The position numbers and the translations under genes were made by a program. From Sphingomonas naphthae (lineage in GTDB: Bacteria > Pseudomonadota > Alphaproteobacteria > Sphingomonadales > Sphingomonadaceae), in assembly GCF_028607085.1 (NCBI RefSeq), contig NZ_CP117411.1:1054001-1118000 (forward strand): DNA of 64,000 nt, in the 5' to 3' direction. Below, one piece after another: positions 44,499 through 53,755 of the stretch. A model generated the notes under the pieces. The model saw only the letters and a list, made by a program, of their open reading frames with translations. It did not search any database and was not told where the DNA came from. Each line of letters starts with the position of its first letter. The first letter of the stretch is position 1.

Positions 44499-47057
44499 TC
44501 AGCTTTGCCCGTTGAGGTTGACGCGCGCAATCGCCGCGGCGAGCGATTCCAGATTGTACGGCTTCTTCACGATCAGCACGGCGGCATGGCGCTCGGGCAG
44601 GTCGAGCTGGTCGCCATAACCGGTGGCGAAGGCGAAGGGGATGCCCGCCTCGGCCAGCGCGTCCGCCACGGGCAGGCTGGTTTCCACCCCCAGGTTGAAA
44701 TCGAGCAGGGCGAAGCCGGGCGGGTTGGCCGCGATCACGCTGAGCGCCTCGTTCACGTTGGAGGCGGTGGTCACCGCGCGCGCGCCGAGCGAGCGCAGCC
44801 CGTCCTCGCCGTCGAGCGCGATGATGAGGCTGTCTTCCACCAGCAGCACGTGGCGGCCGTTGAGCAATCCTTCGCTGACGGCCGGCTTGGGCGCCTTGGC
44901 GCGGCTGCGGGCGGTATCGGCCAGCACGCTCGCCACCCAGCGGCTGGGGATGCAGAAATGCGCTTCCAGCCCGCCGAGCCGGTAATGCGCCTCGGCCTTG
45001 CCTTGAAGGTCGTAGGGGATCGATCGTTCGATGATCGTGCTGCCGAACCCGCGCCGCGAGGGGGCGGTGACGGCGGGGCCGCCGATCTCCGTCCAGTCGA
45101 GCAGCAGGCTGCCGTCCTCGTCCACCGTCCACGACACATCGACATGGCCGCTATCGGAAAGCGCGCCATATTTGGCGGCATTGGTGATGAGTTCGTGGAG
45201 GACGAGCGCCATCGTCGTGAAGGCGGTCGGCTCCAGCAGCACGTTCGGCCCGCGCGCGCGGATGCGTTCGCGGTTGCTGGAGAGATAGGCGGCGGCCTCC
45301 GTCTCGATCAGGTCGATCAGGCTGGCGGGCGCCCAGCGGTCGGCGGTGATCTGGTCGTGCGCGCGGGCGAGCGATCCGATGCGGTCGTCCAGCGTCTCGA
45401 TGAAGGCGGCGGTCGGCATCGGCGTCGCCCGGCCCTGGCTGACGAGGCCCCGGATCAGCGCGAGAATGTTGCGCACGCGGTGGTTCAGTTCGGCGATCAG
45501 CAATTCCTGCCGCTCGGCCGCCTTGGCGCGCTCCTGCCCGGCATTGTCGCTCATCCGCAGCACCACTTCGAGCAGGGTGGTGCGCAGCATTTCGGCGGCG
45601 CGCATCTCGGGATCGGTGAAGGGCAGGGCATAGCCGCGCACCAGTTCGGACCATTCCTCGAAGCTCTTGCGCGGGGTCAGGCGCGGGCCGTTGGGGCCAT
45701 AGTCGATCGTCTTTTCGGGGTTGCCCGCCCAGCGCACCGCGCGCAGCCGCTCGGCGCGGAACAGCACGACATAGTCGCGCGGCCGGCGCGAGACGGGGAT
45801 GGCGATCAGGCCGGCGGCGCGGTCGGCATATTTCTCGGCGCCGGGCAGGATCGTGGCGATGCGATCGGTGGAATATATCTGGCTCGCCGCCAGCATGTTG
45901 AGCGAGCGGACGATCGCCGCGAAATCCTCACGCGGCGGGGCCAGGCCGGAGAGCGCGACCTTGCCGTCGACATAGACGCCCGCGCCGTCCGAGGGGATGG
46001 CCTCGGACATGACGTCACCCAGCCACGGTGCGTTGGTCAGCAGGTCGCCATCCTCGGCCAGCGAGGTCATCAGCCGGTCGGCCACGTCGCGCGCCTTGCG
46101 CTCGTAATCGCCGAGGCTCTGGCGTTCGCGGCTCTCCAGCATCAGCGAGAACATCTGGCCGAACAGTTCGGCGATGGTCCGCTGCGTCATGCTGGGCAGG
46201 CGCGGCGCATAATGGTGGCAGGCGAACAGCCCCCACAGGCGCCCCTCGACCACGATCGAGATCGACAGCGACGCCTTCACGCCCATGTTGGCGAGATATT
46301 CGATGTGGATCGGGGAGACCGCGCGGGTCAGCGACAGCGACAGGTCGATCGGCTCTCCGCGCGCGTCCAGCGTCGGGATGATCGCGGGCGCCTCGGCATC
46401 GACATCGGCGATCACGCGGAAGACGTTGCGCAGGTAGAGCTTGCGCGCCTGCGCCGGAATGTCGCTGGCGGGATAGTTGAGGCCCAGGAAGCTGTCGATG
46501 CCGGGGCGGACGGATTCGGCGATGACCTCGCCCGATCCCACGCTGTCGAAACGATAGACCATCACCCGATCGAAACCGGTGATCGCACGCACCTGCCGCG
46601 CGCCCTCGCGGAACAGGCCCTTCAGATCCTCGGCCTGGGTCAGCCGGCCGACGAGGCCCCGCACCACCGAGGCCGCCTCCGTCTCCTCGACGATCGCGGG
46701 CTCGGCCTCGATGAGGACGCCGCCGCTCGCGAAATGGACCGCCACGTCGAACGGCGGGCGCCCCTCCACCAGCGACAGGTTGAACAGCCGCTCGACCATG
46801 TCGCCGCCGCGCAGGATCGTCAGCCGGTTGCGGATCGCATGGACCGCATCGGGGCAGAAGATCGTCGCGATCGGCTGGCCCAGCGCATCCTCGGCCGATG
46901 TGCCGATGAAGTCGGCGATGTTGGCCGAGGCGCGCGACACGATCCAGTCGGTCGAGACCGCCAGCAGGAAGCCGAAGGGCTGGATGCGGCCCGGAATATG
47001 GATCGGCTCGCGATCGCAATTCGTCAGGTCGGTCGGGGAATTGGGCTCGATGCTCAT
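44499..47057 (-). CDS. bphP: bacteriophytochrome histidine kinase (HWE type) with C-terminal receiver
   Basis: 852 aa red/far-red light sensor. Order: PAS with biliverdin-attachment Cys14 (NCDREPIHIPGRIQPFG), GAF with the DIP motif 199-201 (NYPASDIPAQARKLY) and YLANMGVKASLSISI, PHY domain to about 510, HWE/HisKA_2 kinase with phosphoacceptor His in ELNHRVRNILALI (near 535-550), ATPase domain, and a receiver (VLLVEDSLIIA; Asp in ALLDFNLG) at the C-terminus. ATG 47057 overlaps the haem-oxygenase stop by 4 bp. The added receiver makes it a hybrid kinase that could dephosphorylate or feed a phosphorelay. Confidence 0.95.
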   Translation of the reverse strand: MSIEPNSPTDLTNCDREPIHIPGRIQPFGFLLAVSTDWIVSRASANIADFIGTSAEDALGQPIATIFCPDAVHAIRNRLTILRGGDMVERLFNLSLVEGRPPFDVAVHFASGGVLIEAEPAIVEETEAASVVRGLVGRLTQAEDLKGLFREGARQVRAITGFDRVMVYRFDSVGSGEVIAESVRPGIDSFLGLNYPASDIPAQARKLYLRNVFRVIADVDAEAPAIIPTLDARGEPIDLSLSLTRAVSPIHIEYLANMGVKASLSISIVVEGRLWGLFACHHYAPRLPSMTQRTIAELFGQMFSLMLESRERQSLGDYERKARDVADRLMTSLAEDGDLLTNAPWLGDVMSEAIPSDGAGVYVDGKVALSGLAPPREDFAAIVRSLNMLAASQIYSTDRIATILPGAEKYADRAAGLIAIPVSRRPRDYVVLFRAERLRAVRWAGNPEKTIDYGPNGPRLTPRKSFEEWSELVRGYALPFTDPEMRAAEMLRTTLLEVVLRMSDNAGQERAKAAERQELLIAELNHRVRNILALIRGLVSQGRATPMPTAAFIETLDDRIGSLARAHDQITADRWAPASLIDLIETEAAAYLSSNRERIRARGPNVLLEPTAFTTMALVLHELITNAAKYGALSDSGHVDVSWTVDEDGSLLLDWTEIGGPAVTAPSRRGFGSTIIERSIPYDLQGKAEAHYRLGGLEAHFCIPSRWVASVLADTARSRAKAPKPAVSEGLLNGRHVLLVEDSLIIALDGEDGLRSLGARAVTTASNVNEALSVIAANPPGFALLDFNLGVETSLPVADALAEAGIPFAFATGYGDQLDLPERHAAVLIVKKPYNLESLAAAIARVNLNGQS

Positions 47058-47581
47058 GCGGGATCCTCGACGCGGGCGGCGCGGGCGAAGGTGGCGAAGG
47101 CGGCCTCGGCGGCCATGATGGCTTCGTCGACCCAATCCTCGCCGGTCGCCGCGTCGTCCAGCGCCGCCATGAAGTCGCGCCACTCGCCTGGTGCGAATTT
47201 ATGGGCGAGATAGGCGCGGGGCAGGCCGTCCGCCACCCGCTCCGCCAGCATCGCGCCGCCCAGCCGCGATCCCTCGATCACATAGAGCGTCCCCCAGCGC
47301 GCGGCCTCGCCATTCAGCCGGGCGATGGATATCGGCGCGGGCACCGCCCGGCCGAGCGCCGCCAGATCGGCGCGCAGCAGCGGCCCGCGCGGGCTCCAGC
47401 GCGGCCAGGGCGCGGTCTCGCCCAGCGCATCCTCGATCGGCAGCAATGCGCGGGCATGCGCCGTCAGGAAGGCGGCATAGCTCTCGCCGTCGCCCAGATC
47501 ATAGCCGGCAAAGGCGGCGTCCAGCGCCTCGTGAGTCGCGTGCGTCGCGGCGCGGAGCCGCTGGCGGACGGGGAAGCTCAC
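47054..47581 (-). CDS. bphO: BphO, biliverdin-producing haem oxygenase
   Basis: 175 aa. Opens haem to biliverdin, the chromophore of the downstream phytochrome. The N-terminal helix RLRAATHATHEALD carries the proximal haem ligand His17; YVIEGSRLGGAML is the distal-helix region. GTG 47581 was chosen because it gives the family N-terminus. Overlaps bphP by 4 bp, a classic bphO-bphP operon. Confidence 0.9.
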   Translation of the reverse strand: MSFPVRQRLRAATHATHEALDAAFAGYDLGDGESYAAFLTAHARALLPIEDALGETAPWPRWSPRGPLLRADLAALGRAVPAPISIARLNGEAARWGTLYVIEGSRLGGAMLAERVADGLPRAYLAHKFAPGEWRDFMAALDDAATGEDWVDEAIMAAEAAFATFARAARVEDPA

Positions 47582-47744
47582 GCGGCAGCGCCCGCGTAAG
47601 GCGTTGAACGGACGGGGTTGCGGGCTGCCATAGGGGCGACGGGCTAGACCAGCCCGCCCCACATGGCAACGCGCCATTGCCGCGCCCGCGCGACCGGCCT
47701 AGACCGCCCCGCTGAACAACCCGGCACGAGAAGCGGTGACGAAT

Positions 47745-50700
47745 ATGGGCCAGCAGCCGGTCTTCTACGATCCCAGCGGCCGCCGGCGCCGCCGTTTCAC
47801 CGTCTCGGTCGTCGCCTTCGTCGCGCTGCTGCTGCTGGCGATCGCCATCTTCGTCGGCTCTATCGTCGAAACGCCCGCCGGCAGGCCGCTGCCGTTCGAG
47901 GTGGAGCGCCCGCCCGTCCGCAGCATCGGCCAGCTGGCGCATCAGGAAGGCAATCGCATCGTCCGCGCGCTCCGCGCCCGATCTCTGCTGCCCGCCAAGG
48001 CCTACAAGTCGCAGAAACCGCTCGCCGTCTCCTTCCACGCGCCGTGGGACGATGCCAGCGCCGCCTCGCTCGGCCGCCACGTCGACGATCTCGACTGGAT
48101 CGTGCCCGGCTGGCTGTCGGTGACCGGGCCGGGCCACAAGCTCACCGTCTTTCCCGATCTGGCGGGCCACCGCATCATCGATGGCGCGTCGCGGCGGCCC
48201 AAGGTGCTGCCGATGCTCCAGAACGCGATCGAGGGTGAATGGGACGGCAAGGGCACCGCCGCGCTGCTCGCGGATCGCGTGGCCCGTACGCGGCTCCTCG
48301 ATCGGCTGGAGGGCTTCCTCGTGGCCAACCACGCCGACGGCGCCTTCTTCGATCTCGAGGATCTGCCCGCCTCGGCCCAGCCCGATTACCTCGCCTTCCT
48401 CCGCGAAGTCCGTGCCCGCTTCGACAAGCGCCATTGGCTGATGGCGATGGCCGTGCCGGTCGGCGACCGCGACTGGAACCTGCCGGCCTATGCCAGGGTC
48501 GTCGATCGCCTGTTCCTGATGGCCTATGACGAACATTATCCCGGCGGCGATCCCGGCCCGATCGCCTCGCAGAACTGGTTCGTTACGCAGGTCGCCACCG
48601 CCGCGCGCGGGGTGCCGCGCGACCGGATCGTCGTCGCGGTCGGCTCCTATGCCTATGATTGGGCCAAAAGCGGCGGCACCGATGCCATGTCGGTCGAGCA
48701 GGCGTGGCTGACCGCGCACGAATCCGATGCGATCCCGGCCTATGACAAGGCGAGCGGCAACAGCAGCTTTCAATATGCCGAGGGCGATACGCCCCACACC
48801 GTCTGGATGCTGGATGCCGCCAGCGTCCACAACCAGCTCGCGGCGCTGCGCCGGGGCGGCTTCAACGCCTTCGCCTTGTGGCGGCTGGGCAGCGAAGACC
48901 CCTCTGTCTGGCAGGTGTTCGGCCGCGCCCACGAGACCGGCGCCAACGTCCGCGCGATCGAGGCGATCCCGGCGGGCACCGATGTCGATATCGAAGGCGC
49001 GGGCGAGATATTGAAGGTCGGCGCGGTGCCCGTGCCGGGCTTCCGGCAGGTCGACGTGGACGGGCAGGGCAATGTCGCCGACCAGCGCTATATCCGCCTG
49101 CCGCTGCCCTATGCCATCCAGCGCGCCGGCTATCGCCCCGGCCTCGTCGCGCTGACCTTCGACGACGGCCCCGACCCCAATTGGACGCCGCGCGTCCTCG
49201 ACGTGCTGAAGGCCAAGAAGGTGCCCGCCACCTTCTTCGTCGTCGGCGAAAATGCGCTCGCCAATTACGGCCTGCTCCGCCGCGAGGTGGCCGAGGGGCA
49301 TGAGGTGGGCAACCACACTTATACTCACCCCAATCTCGGCCAGGCGAGCGATCGCGAGACCGAGATCGAACTGAACGCCAACCAGCGGCTGTTCCAGGCC
49401 TTCACGATGCGCTCGATGCGGCTGATGCGCGCGCCTTACTTCGGGGATGCCGAGCCGACCACGGCGGACGAAATCGATCCGGTGCTGATCGGCCAGCGGC
49501 TCGGCTATCTCTCGGTCGGCCTCCATGTCGATCCCGACGACTGGAAGCGCCCCGGCGTCCAGCACATCATCGACGAGACGATCGCCGGCGTGCAGGCCAG
49601 CAACGGCGACCGATCGGGCAATGTCGTCCTGCTCCACGACGCGGGCGGCGACCGGCGGCAGACGGTCGAGGCGCTGCCGATCATCATCGATCGCCTCCGT
49701 GCCCTCGGCTATCGCTTCGTGCCGGTGTCCGAGCTGATCGGCCTCAGCCCGCTTCAGGCAATGCCGCCGCTGCCCCCGTCCGAACAGGGCGCCGCGCGCA
49801 CCGATCTCGCCCTGTTCACCACGCTCGGCCTGATCCTTCAGGCGCTCAAGGTGATCTTCTTCGTCGCGATCAGCCTCGGCATCCTGCGCGCCATCACGCT
49901 GGCCGGGCTGGCGCTGTGGCAGGCCCGCCGCGAGAACAGGCAGGTCTGGCCCGCGCTCGACCCGGACAAATTCGTCTCGGTGCTGATCCCCGCCTATAAC
50001 GAGGCGCGCGTGATCGAACGATCGGTCGCCAAGGTGCTGGCTTCGACCGACGTGCGGATCGAGGTGATCGTGATCGACGACGGATCGAAGGACGACACCA
50101 GCGCGATCGTGGCCCGCGCCTTCGCCGACGAGCCGAGGGTCCGCCTGCTGACGCTGGAGAATGGCGGCAAGGCCCGCGCGCTCAACGAGGGGCTGAAGCT
50201 GACCAATGGCGAAATCGTCATCGCGCTCGACGCCGACACCCAGTTCGAGCCGCGCACCATCGCCCGCCTCGCGCGCTGGTTCGGCGATCCGAAACTCGGC
50301 GCGGTCGCGGGCAATGCCAAGGTCGGCAACCGGGTCAATCTGGTCACCCGCTGGCAGGCGCTGGAATATATCACCGCGCAGAATCTGGAGCGCCGCGCGC
50401 TGGGCCGGCTCGATGCGATCACCGTCGTCCCCGGCGCGGTCGGCGCTTGGCGGCTGGCGGCGATCGCGCAAGCCGGCGGCTATCCGCACGACACGCTGGC
50501 CGAGGATCAGGATCTCACCATCGCCATCCAGCGGCTCGGCTGGACGGTCAGCTACGACCAGTCCGCCATCGCGTGGACCGAGGCGCCCGAGAGCTTCCGC
50601 GCGCTCGCTAAGCAGCGCTTCCGCTGGGCGTTCGGCACGCTGCAATGCCTGTGGAAGCATGGCGCGGTGCTGCGCAACGGCCAGCCCAAGGGCCTCGCCC

Positions 50701-51080
50701 GCATCGGCTTGCCGCAGGCGATCCTGTTCCAGCTCGTCTTCGCCGCCATCTCGCCCATCATCGATCTGGCGCTCGTCGCCTCGATCGTCGGCACCTGGAT
50801 GAACGTCGCGGCGCACGGCTGGGCGCAGACACGCGGCGATGTCGGGCTGATGGCGGTCTATTGGCTCGTTTTCACCGCGATCGACCTGCTCGCCGGCATC
50901 GTCGCCTTCGGCCTCGAACCGCGCGAGAAATGGCGGCTGCTGTGGCTGCTGGTGCCGCAACGCATCGGCTATCGGCAGGTGATGTATTATGTCGTCATCA
51001 AGGCGCTCAGCAACGCGCTGCGCGGCCGCATGGTCGGCTGGGGCAAGCTGGAGCGGTCGGGCAGGGTAGGGGCGGCCTGA
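47745..51080 (+). CDS. three-domain polysaccharide enzyme: GH18-like hydrolase, CE4 deacetylase and GT2 synthase in one chain
   Basis: 1111 aa. Counting from the in-frame GTG three codons upstream: TM1 about 22-43; a GH18-like domain (about 90-440) with the DxxxxDxE-type site DGAFFDLE (catalytic Glu208); a NodB/CE4 deacetylase (about 465-670) with TFDDGPD (Asp476/477), NHTYTH (His527, His531) and LLHD (634-635); a TM linker (695-725); then a GT2 synthase with VIDDGS, LDADT (DAD 832-834) and KQRFRWAFG (QxxRW) and C-terminal TM helices. This unites making, deacetylating and cutting of a beta-linked amino-sugar polymer (PNAG- or chitin-like). ATG 47745 or GTG 47736 starts it. No partner genes are adjacent. 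Confidence 0.88.
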   Translation: MGQQPVFYDPSGRRRRRFTVSVVAFVALLLLAIAIFVGSIVETPAGRPLPFEVERPPVRSIGQLAHQEGNRIVRALRARSLLPAKAYKSQKPLAVSFHAPWDDASAASLGRHVDDLDWIVPGWLSVTGPGHKLTVFPDLAGHRIIDGASRRPKVLPMLQNAIEGEWDGKGTAALLADRVARTRLLDRLEGFLVANHADGAFFDLEDLPASAQPDYLAFLREVRARFDKRHWLMAMAVPVGDRDWNLPAYARVVDRLFLMAYDEHYPGGDPGPIASQNWFVTQVATAARGVPRDRIVVAVGSYAYDWAKSGGTDAMSVEQAWLTAHESDAIPAYDKASGNSSFQYAEGDTPHTVWMLDAASVHNQLAALRRGGFNAFALWRLGSEDPSVWQVFGRAHETGANVRAIEAIPAGTDVDIEGAGEILKVGAVPVPGFRQVDVDGQGNVADQRYIRLPLPYAIQRAGYRPGLVALTFDDGPDPNWTPRVLDVLKAKKVPATFFVVGENALANYGLLRREVAEGHEVGNHTYTHPNLGQASDRETEIELNANQRLFQAFTMRSMRLMRAPYFGDAEPTTADEIDPVLIGQRLGYLSVGLHVDPDDWKRPGVQHIIDETIAGVQASNGDRSGNVVLLHDAGGDRRQTVEALPIIIDRLRALGYRFVPVSELIGLSPLQAMPPLPPSEQGAARTDLALFTTLGLILQALKVIFFVAISLGILRAITLAGLALWQARRENRQVWPALDPDKFVSVLIPAYNEARVIERSVAKVLASTDVRIEVIVIDDGSKDDTSAIVARAFADEPRVRLLTLENGGKARALNEGLKLTNGEIVIALDADTQFEPRTIARLARWFGDPKLGAVAGNAKVGNRVNLVTRWQALEYITAQNLERRALGRLDAITVVPGAVGAWRLAAIAQAGGYPHDTLAEDQDLTIAIQRLGWTVSYDQSAIAWTEAPESFRALAKQRFRWAFGTLQCLWKHGAVLRNGQPKGLARIGLPQAILFQLVFAAISPIIDLALVASIVGTWMNVAAHGWAQTRGDVGLMAVYWLVFTAIDLLAGIVAFGLEPREKWRLLWLLVPQRIGYRQVMYYVVIKALSNALRGRMVGWGKLERSGRVGAA

Positions 51081-51109
51081 GCGGCGTCCCCCTGCGTCGA
51101 CCGCTACCG

Positions 51110-51871
51110 TCAGCCGCCCTCGAACCCGCTCGGGCCGATCCGCGCGGCGCGGAGATCGATGCCGCCATTCCGCCCGAACAGCCGCGCGACGCCTTCGGCA
51201 TATTTGCCCAGCGCCCCCTCGCGGCGCGCGCCTTGCCAGCCGGCATGGATCGTCACGAACAGGATCTTGAACTCCTCGCCCAGCTTGGCGCGCGTTTCGG
51301 GCGTCGACAGGCGCGGGTCCGACAGGGCCTGCGCCGCCTGCGCGCGGACACCACGCAGCCCGGCGGCGGGCGGCTCCCGACCCTCATGCACGATCATCCA
51401 GCCGAGGATCATATAGGCCGCCAGCGAGGATGCCGCGTCGTCGCCGGCCAGGCCGTAAGGGCGGGTAAGGCCTTCGTAGATCGCGGAATACTCATGCCTG
51501 GCGAGCTGCGCCCGCAAGGCTTGCGCGTTTTGCGGATCGCTGCTGCTCGCGCGCTCCAGCAGATCGGCCACCTGCTGTTCGCGGAACTGCCGCGTCGGCG
51601 CCGGATAAGGCTTGCCGGCGGCAAGCCCGGCCGGCGCGGGCTTCCGGAACGCGCTCATTCGGGCGCCGCCCGATGCGGCGGCCGGCGCGGCCGATGGCCT
51701 GCCCGTCGCTTGCGGCTGCCCCTGCTGCTGCAGGATCTGCTCGCTCGCGACCCCGATCGCCGCGTAGCCCATCGCCGCGGTCGGATCCATGACCGGGTTG
51801 AAGATGAAATCCTGCGCCATCGCCGGCGTTGCCGCCAGCATGACGGCGGATACGAGCAGGAGAGTGCGCAT
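51110..51871 (-). CDS. secreted DUF6683-type protein
   Basis: 253 aa, with signal peptide (1-20, ending AMAQ). The C-terminal half (about 105-230) matches my memory of DUF6683: EQQVADLLERASSSDPQ, IYEGLTRPYGLAGDDAASSLAAYMILGWMI and VRAQAAQAL. Residues 50-90 are low-complexity Gln/Ala/Pro rich. Function unknown. Start ATG 51871. It converges on the polysaccharide enzyme gene and is divergent from asd, with which it shares a 183-bp upstream region. Confidence 0.7.
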   Translation of the reverse strand: MRTLLLVSAVMLAATPAMAQDFIFNPVMDPTAAMGYAAIGVASEQILQQQGQPQATGRPSAAPAAASGGARMSAFRKPAPAGLAAGKPYPAPTRQFREQQVADLLERASSSDPQNAQALRAQLARHEYSAIYEGLTRPYGLAGDDAASSLAAYMILGWMIVHEGREPPAAGLRGVRAQAAQALSDPRLSTPETRAKLGEEFKILFVTIHAGWQGARREGALGKYAEGVARLFGRNGGIDLRAARIGPSGFEGG

Positions 51872-52054
51872 GAGCCCGACGGTCCTTCGGTAGCCCTTGA
51901 GGTCCGAGGGAGGGACGCTTCGCACGCGCAAGGGTTCCGGGCTGCCCTGCTTCACCCGCCCCAAGCAAAACTGCCTGCCGCGGCTCCGCCCTTTGCTGGA
52001 CAAACCGTGCGCGATCCCTAATGCCCCCACGCCTACGAAAGGAGCTTGGGTATC

Positions 52055-53080
52055 ATGGGGTATCGTGTCGTCGTCGCTGGAGCCACCGGGAATGTCGGGC
52101 GGGAAATGCTCGCCATTCTGGCCGAGCGCGAGTTCCCGATTTCGGAGATCGCCGCCGTCGCCTCCGCGCGCAGCCAGGGCGACGAGATCGATTTCGGCGA
52201 GACCGGCAAGAAGCTCAAGGTCCAGAACATCGAGCATTTCGATCCAACGGGCTGGGATATCGCGCTGTTCGCGATCGGATCGGACGCCACCAAGGTCCAC
52301 GGCCCGCGCTTCGCGGCGGCCGGCTGCACGGTGATCGACAATTCGTCGCTCTACCGCATGGACCCGGACGTGCCGCTGATCGTGCCCGAGGTGAACCCCG
52401 AGGCGATCGACGGCTACAGGAAGAAGAATATCATCGCCAACCCCAATTGCTCGACGGCGCAGATGGTGGTCGCGCTGAAGCCGATCCACGATGCGGCGAC
52501 GATCACGCGCGTCGTCGTCTCGACCTACCAGTCGGTGTCGGGCGCCGGCAAGGCGGGCATGGACGAGCTGTTCGAGCAGAGCCGCAACATCTTCGTCGGC
52601 GACCCGGCCGAGCCGAAGAAGTTCACCAAGCAGATCGCCTTCAACGTGATCCCGCACATCGACAGCTTCCTGGACGACGGTTTCACCAAGGAAGAGTGGA
52701 AGATGGTCGTCGAGACCAAGAAGATCATGGACCCGAAGATCAAGGTCGTCGCGACCTGCGTGCGGGTGCCGGTGTTCGTCGGCCATTCCGAAGCGATCAC
52801 GATCGAGATGGAGCGCGAGCTTTCGGCCGCCGACGCGCAGAAGATCCTGCGCGAGGCGCCCGGCGTGATGCTGGTCGATAAGCGCGAGGACGGCGGCTAC
52901 ATCACCCCGGTGGAATGCGTCGGCGATTTCGCCACCTATGTGAGCCGCGTCCGCGAAGACCCGACCGTGGAGAACGGTCTCGTTCTCTGGTGCGTGTCCG
53001 ACAATCTCCGCAAGGGCGCCGCGCTCAACGCGGTGCAGATCGCCGAACTGCTCGGCCGGCGGCATCTGAAGAAAGCGTGA
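52055..53080 (+). CDS. asd: Asd, aspartate-semialdehyde dehydrogenase
   Basis: 341 aa. Reduces aspartyl phosphate to the semialdehyde for lysine, diaminopimelate, methionine and threonine synthesis. NADPH loop VAGATGNVG (7-15), active-site Cys132 in NPNCSTAQ, and His in the RVPVFVGHSEAI block. ATG 52055 has AAAGGAG upstream at proper spacing; the TTG at 52046 is too close to it. Confidence 0.96.
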   Translation: MGYRVVVAGATGNVGREMLAILAEREFPISEIAAVASARSQGDEIDFGETGKKLKVQNIEHFDPTGWDIALFAIGSDATKVHGPRFAAAGCTVIDNSSLYRMDPDVPLIVPEVNPEAIDGYRKKNIIANPNCSTAQMVVALKPIHDAATITRVVVSTYQSVSGAGKAGMDELFEQSRNIFVGDPAEPKKFTKQIAFNVIPHIDSFLDDGFTKEEWKMVVETKKIMDPKIKVVATCVRVPVFVGHSEAITIEMERELSAADAQKILREAPGVMLVDKREDGGYITPVECVGDFATYVSRVREDPTVENGLVLWCVSDNLRKGAALNAVQIAELLGRRHLKKA

Positions 53081-53086
53081 CGCCCC

Positions 53087-53755
53087 ATGGAGCGCTTTCC
53101 GGTCTGGCGAGCGCTCCCACCGGCGCAACGCGCGCTGCTTGTGATACTCGGCGTGGCGGTTGTGGCGGCGCAGGTTCGGCAGCCGTTCCCGGACATGGCG
53201 CCGATCCAGCACGCACCGACGGTTCTGTTGCTCGTCGCGGCGCCGTGGCTGTTGCGGCGCTGGCCGCTGTCGACCAGGTCCGTCGCCTGCGTCATCGGTT
53301 TCTTTCTGCTGCATACACTGGCAGGTCGGTACATCTACTCCTACGTGCCCTATGATGTGTGGGCCAAAGCGTTGACCGGCCACACGATTTCGACACTGAC
53401 TGGCTGGCGACGCAATTGCTTCGACCGGCTCGTGCATTTCTCGTTCGGCCTTCTTGCGGTCCGCCCGATAGCCGAATTGCTCCAGCGTTATGTCGGGGCC
53501 GGTCGTCGCCTGTCCCTGTATGTCGCGGTCGAGTTCGTGCTGGCCTTCAGCTGCGTCTACGAAATCTTCGAATGGGCGCTGACGCTTATGATGGCCGGTG
53601 CCGACGCCGAGGCTTACAATGGACAGCAGGGTGACCCGTGGGATGCCCAAAAGGATATGGCGATGGCGATGGCCGGCGCGATCGTCGCGGCCGCTATTAT
53701 CGCCCTTGGGCGCCGAAGGGTCGGGCGGAAAGCCGCAGCTCAATACCCAGTATAG
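53087..53755 (+). CDS. DUF2238 (YjdF-like) integral membrane protein
   Basis: 222 aa with about six TM helices. The conserved DUF2238 blocks are GWRRNCFDRLVHFSFGLL (with the DRLvHF motif) and YNGQQGDPWDAQKDM. Function unknown in the family. ATG 53087 lies 6 bp after the asd stop. The gene's last 16 bp overlap the end of the convergent YitT-like gene. Its GC content is visibly lower than that of asd. Confidence 0.85.
   Translation: MERFPVWRALPPAQRALLVILGVAVVAAQVRQPFPDMAPIQHAPTVLLLVAAPWLLRRWPLSTRSVACVIGFFLLHTLAGRYIYSYVPYDVWAKALTGHTISTLTGWRRNCFDRLVHFSFGLLAVRPIAELLQRYVGAGRRLSLYVAVEFVLAFSCVYEIFEWALTLMMAGADAEAYNGQQGDPWDAQKDMAMAMAGAIVAAAIIALGRRRVGRKAAAQYPV

Noticed and set aside
47499-50960. 1153-codon minus-strand frame opposite the GH18-CE4-GT2 gene
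   Set aside because: The plus-strand frame contains three complete enzyme domains with catalytic residues; the opposite frame has none.
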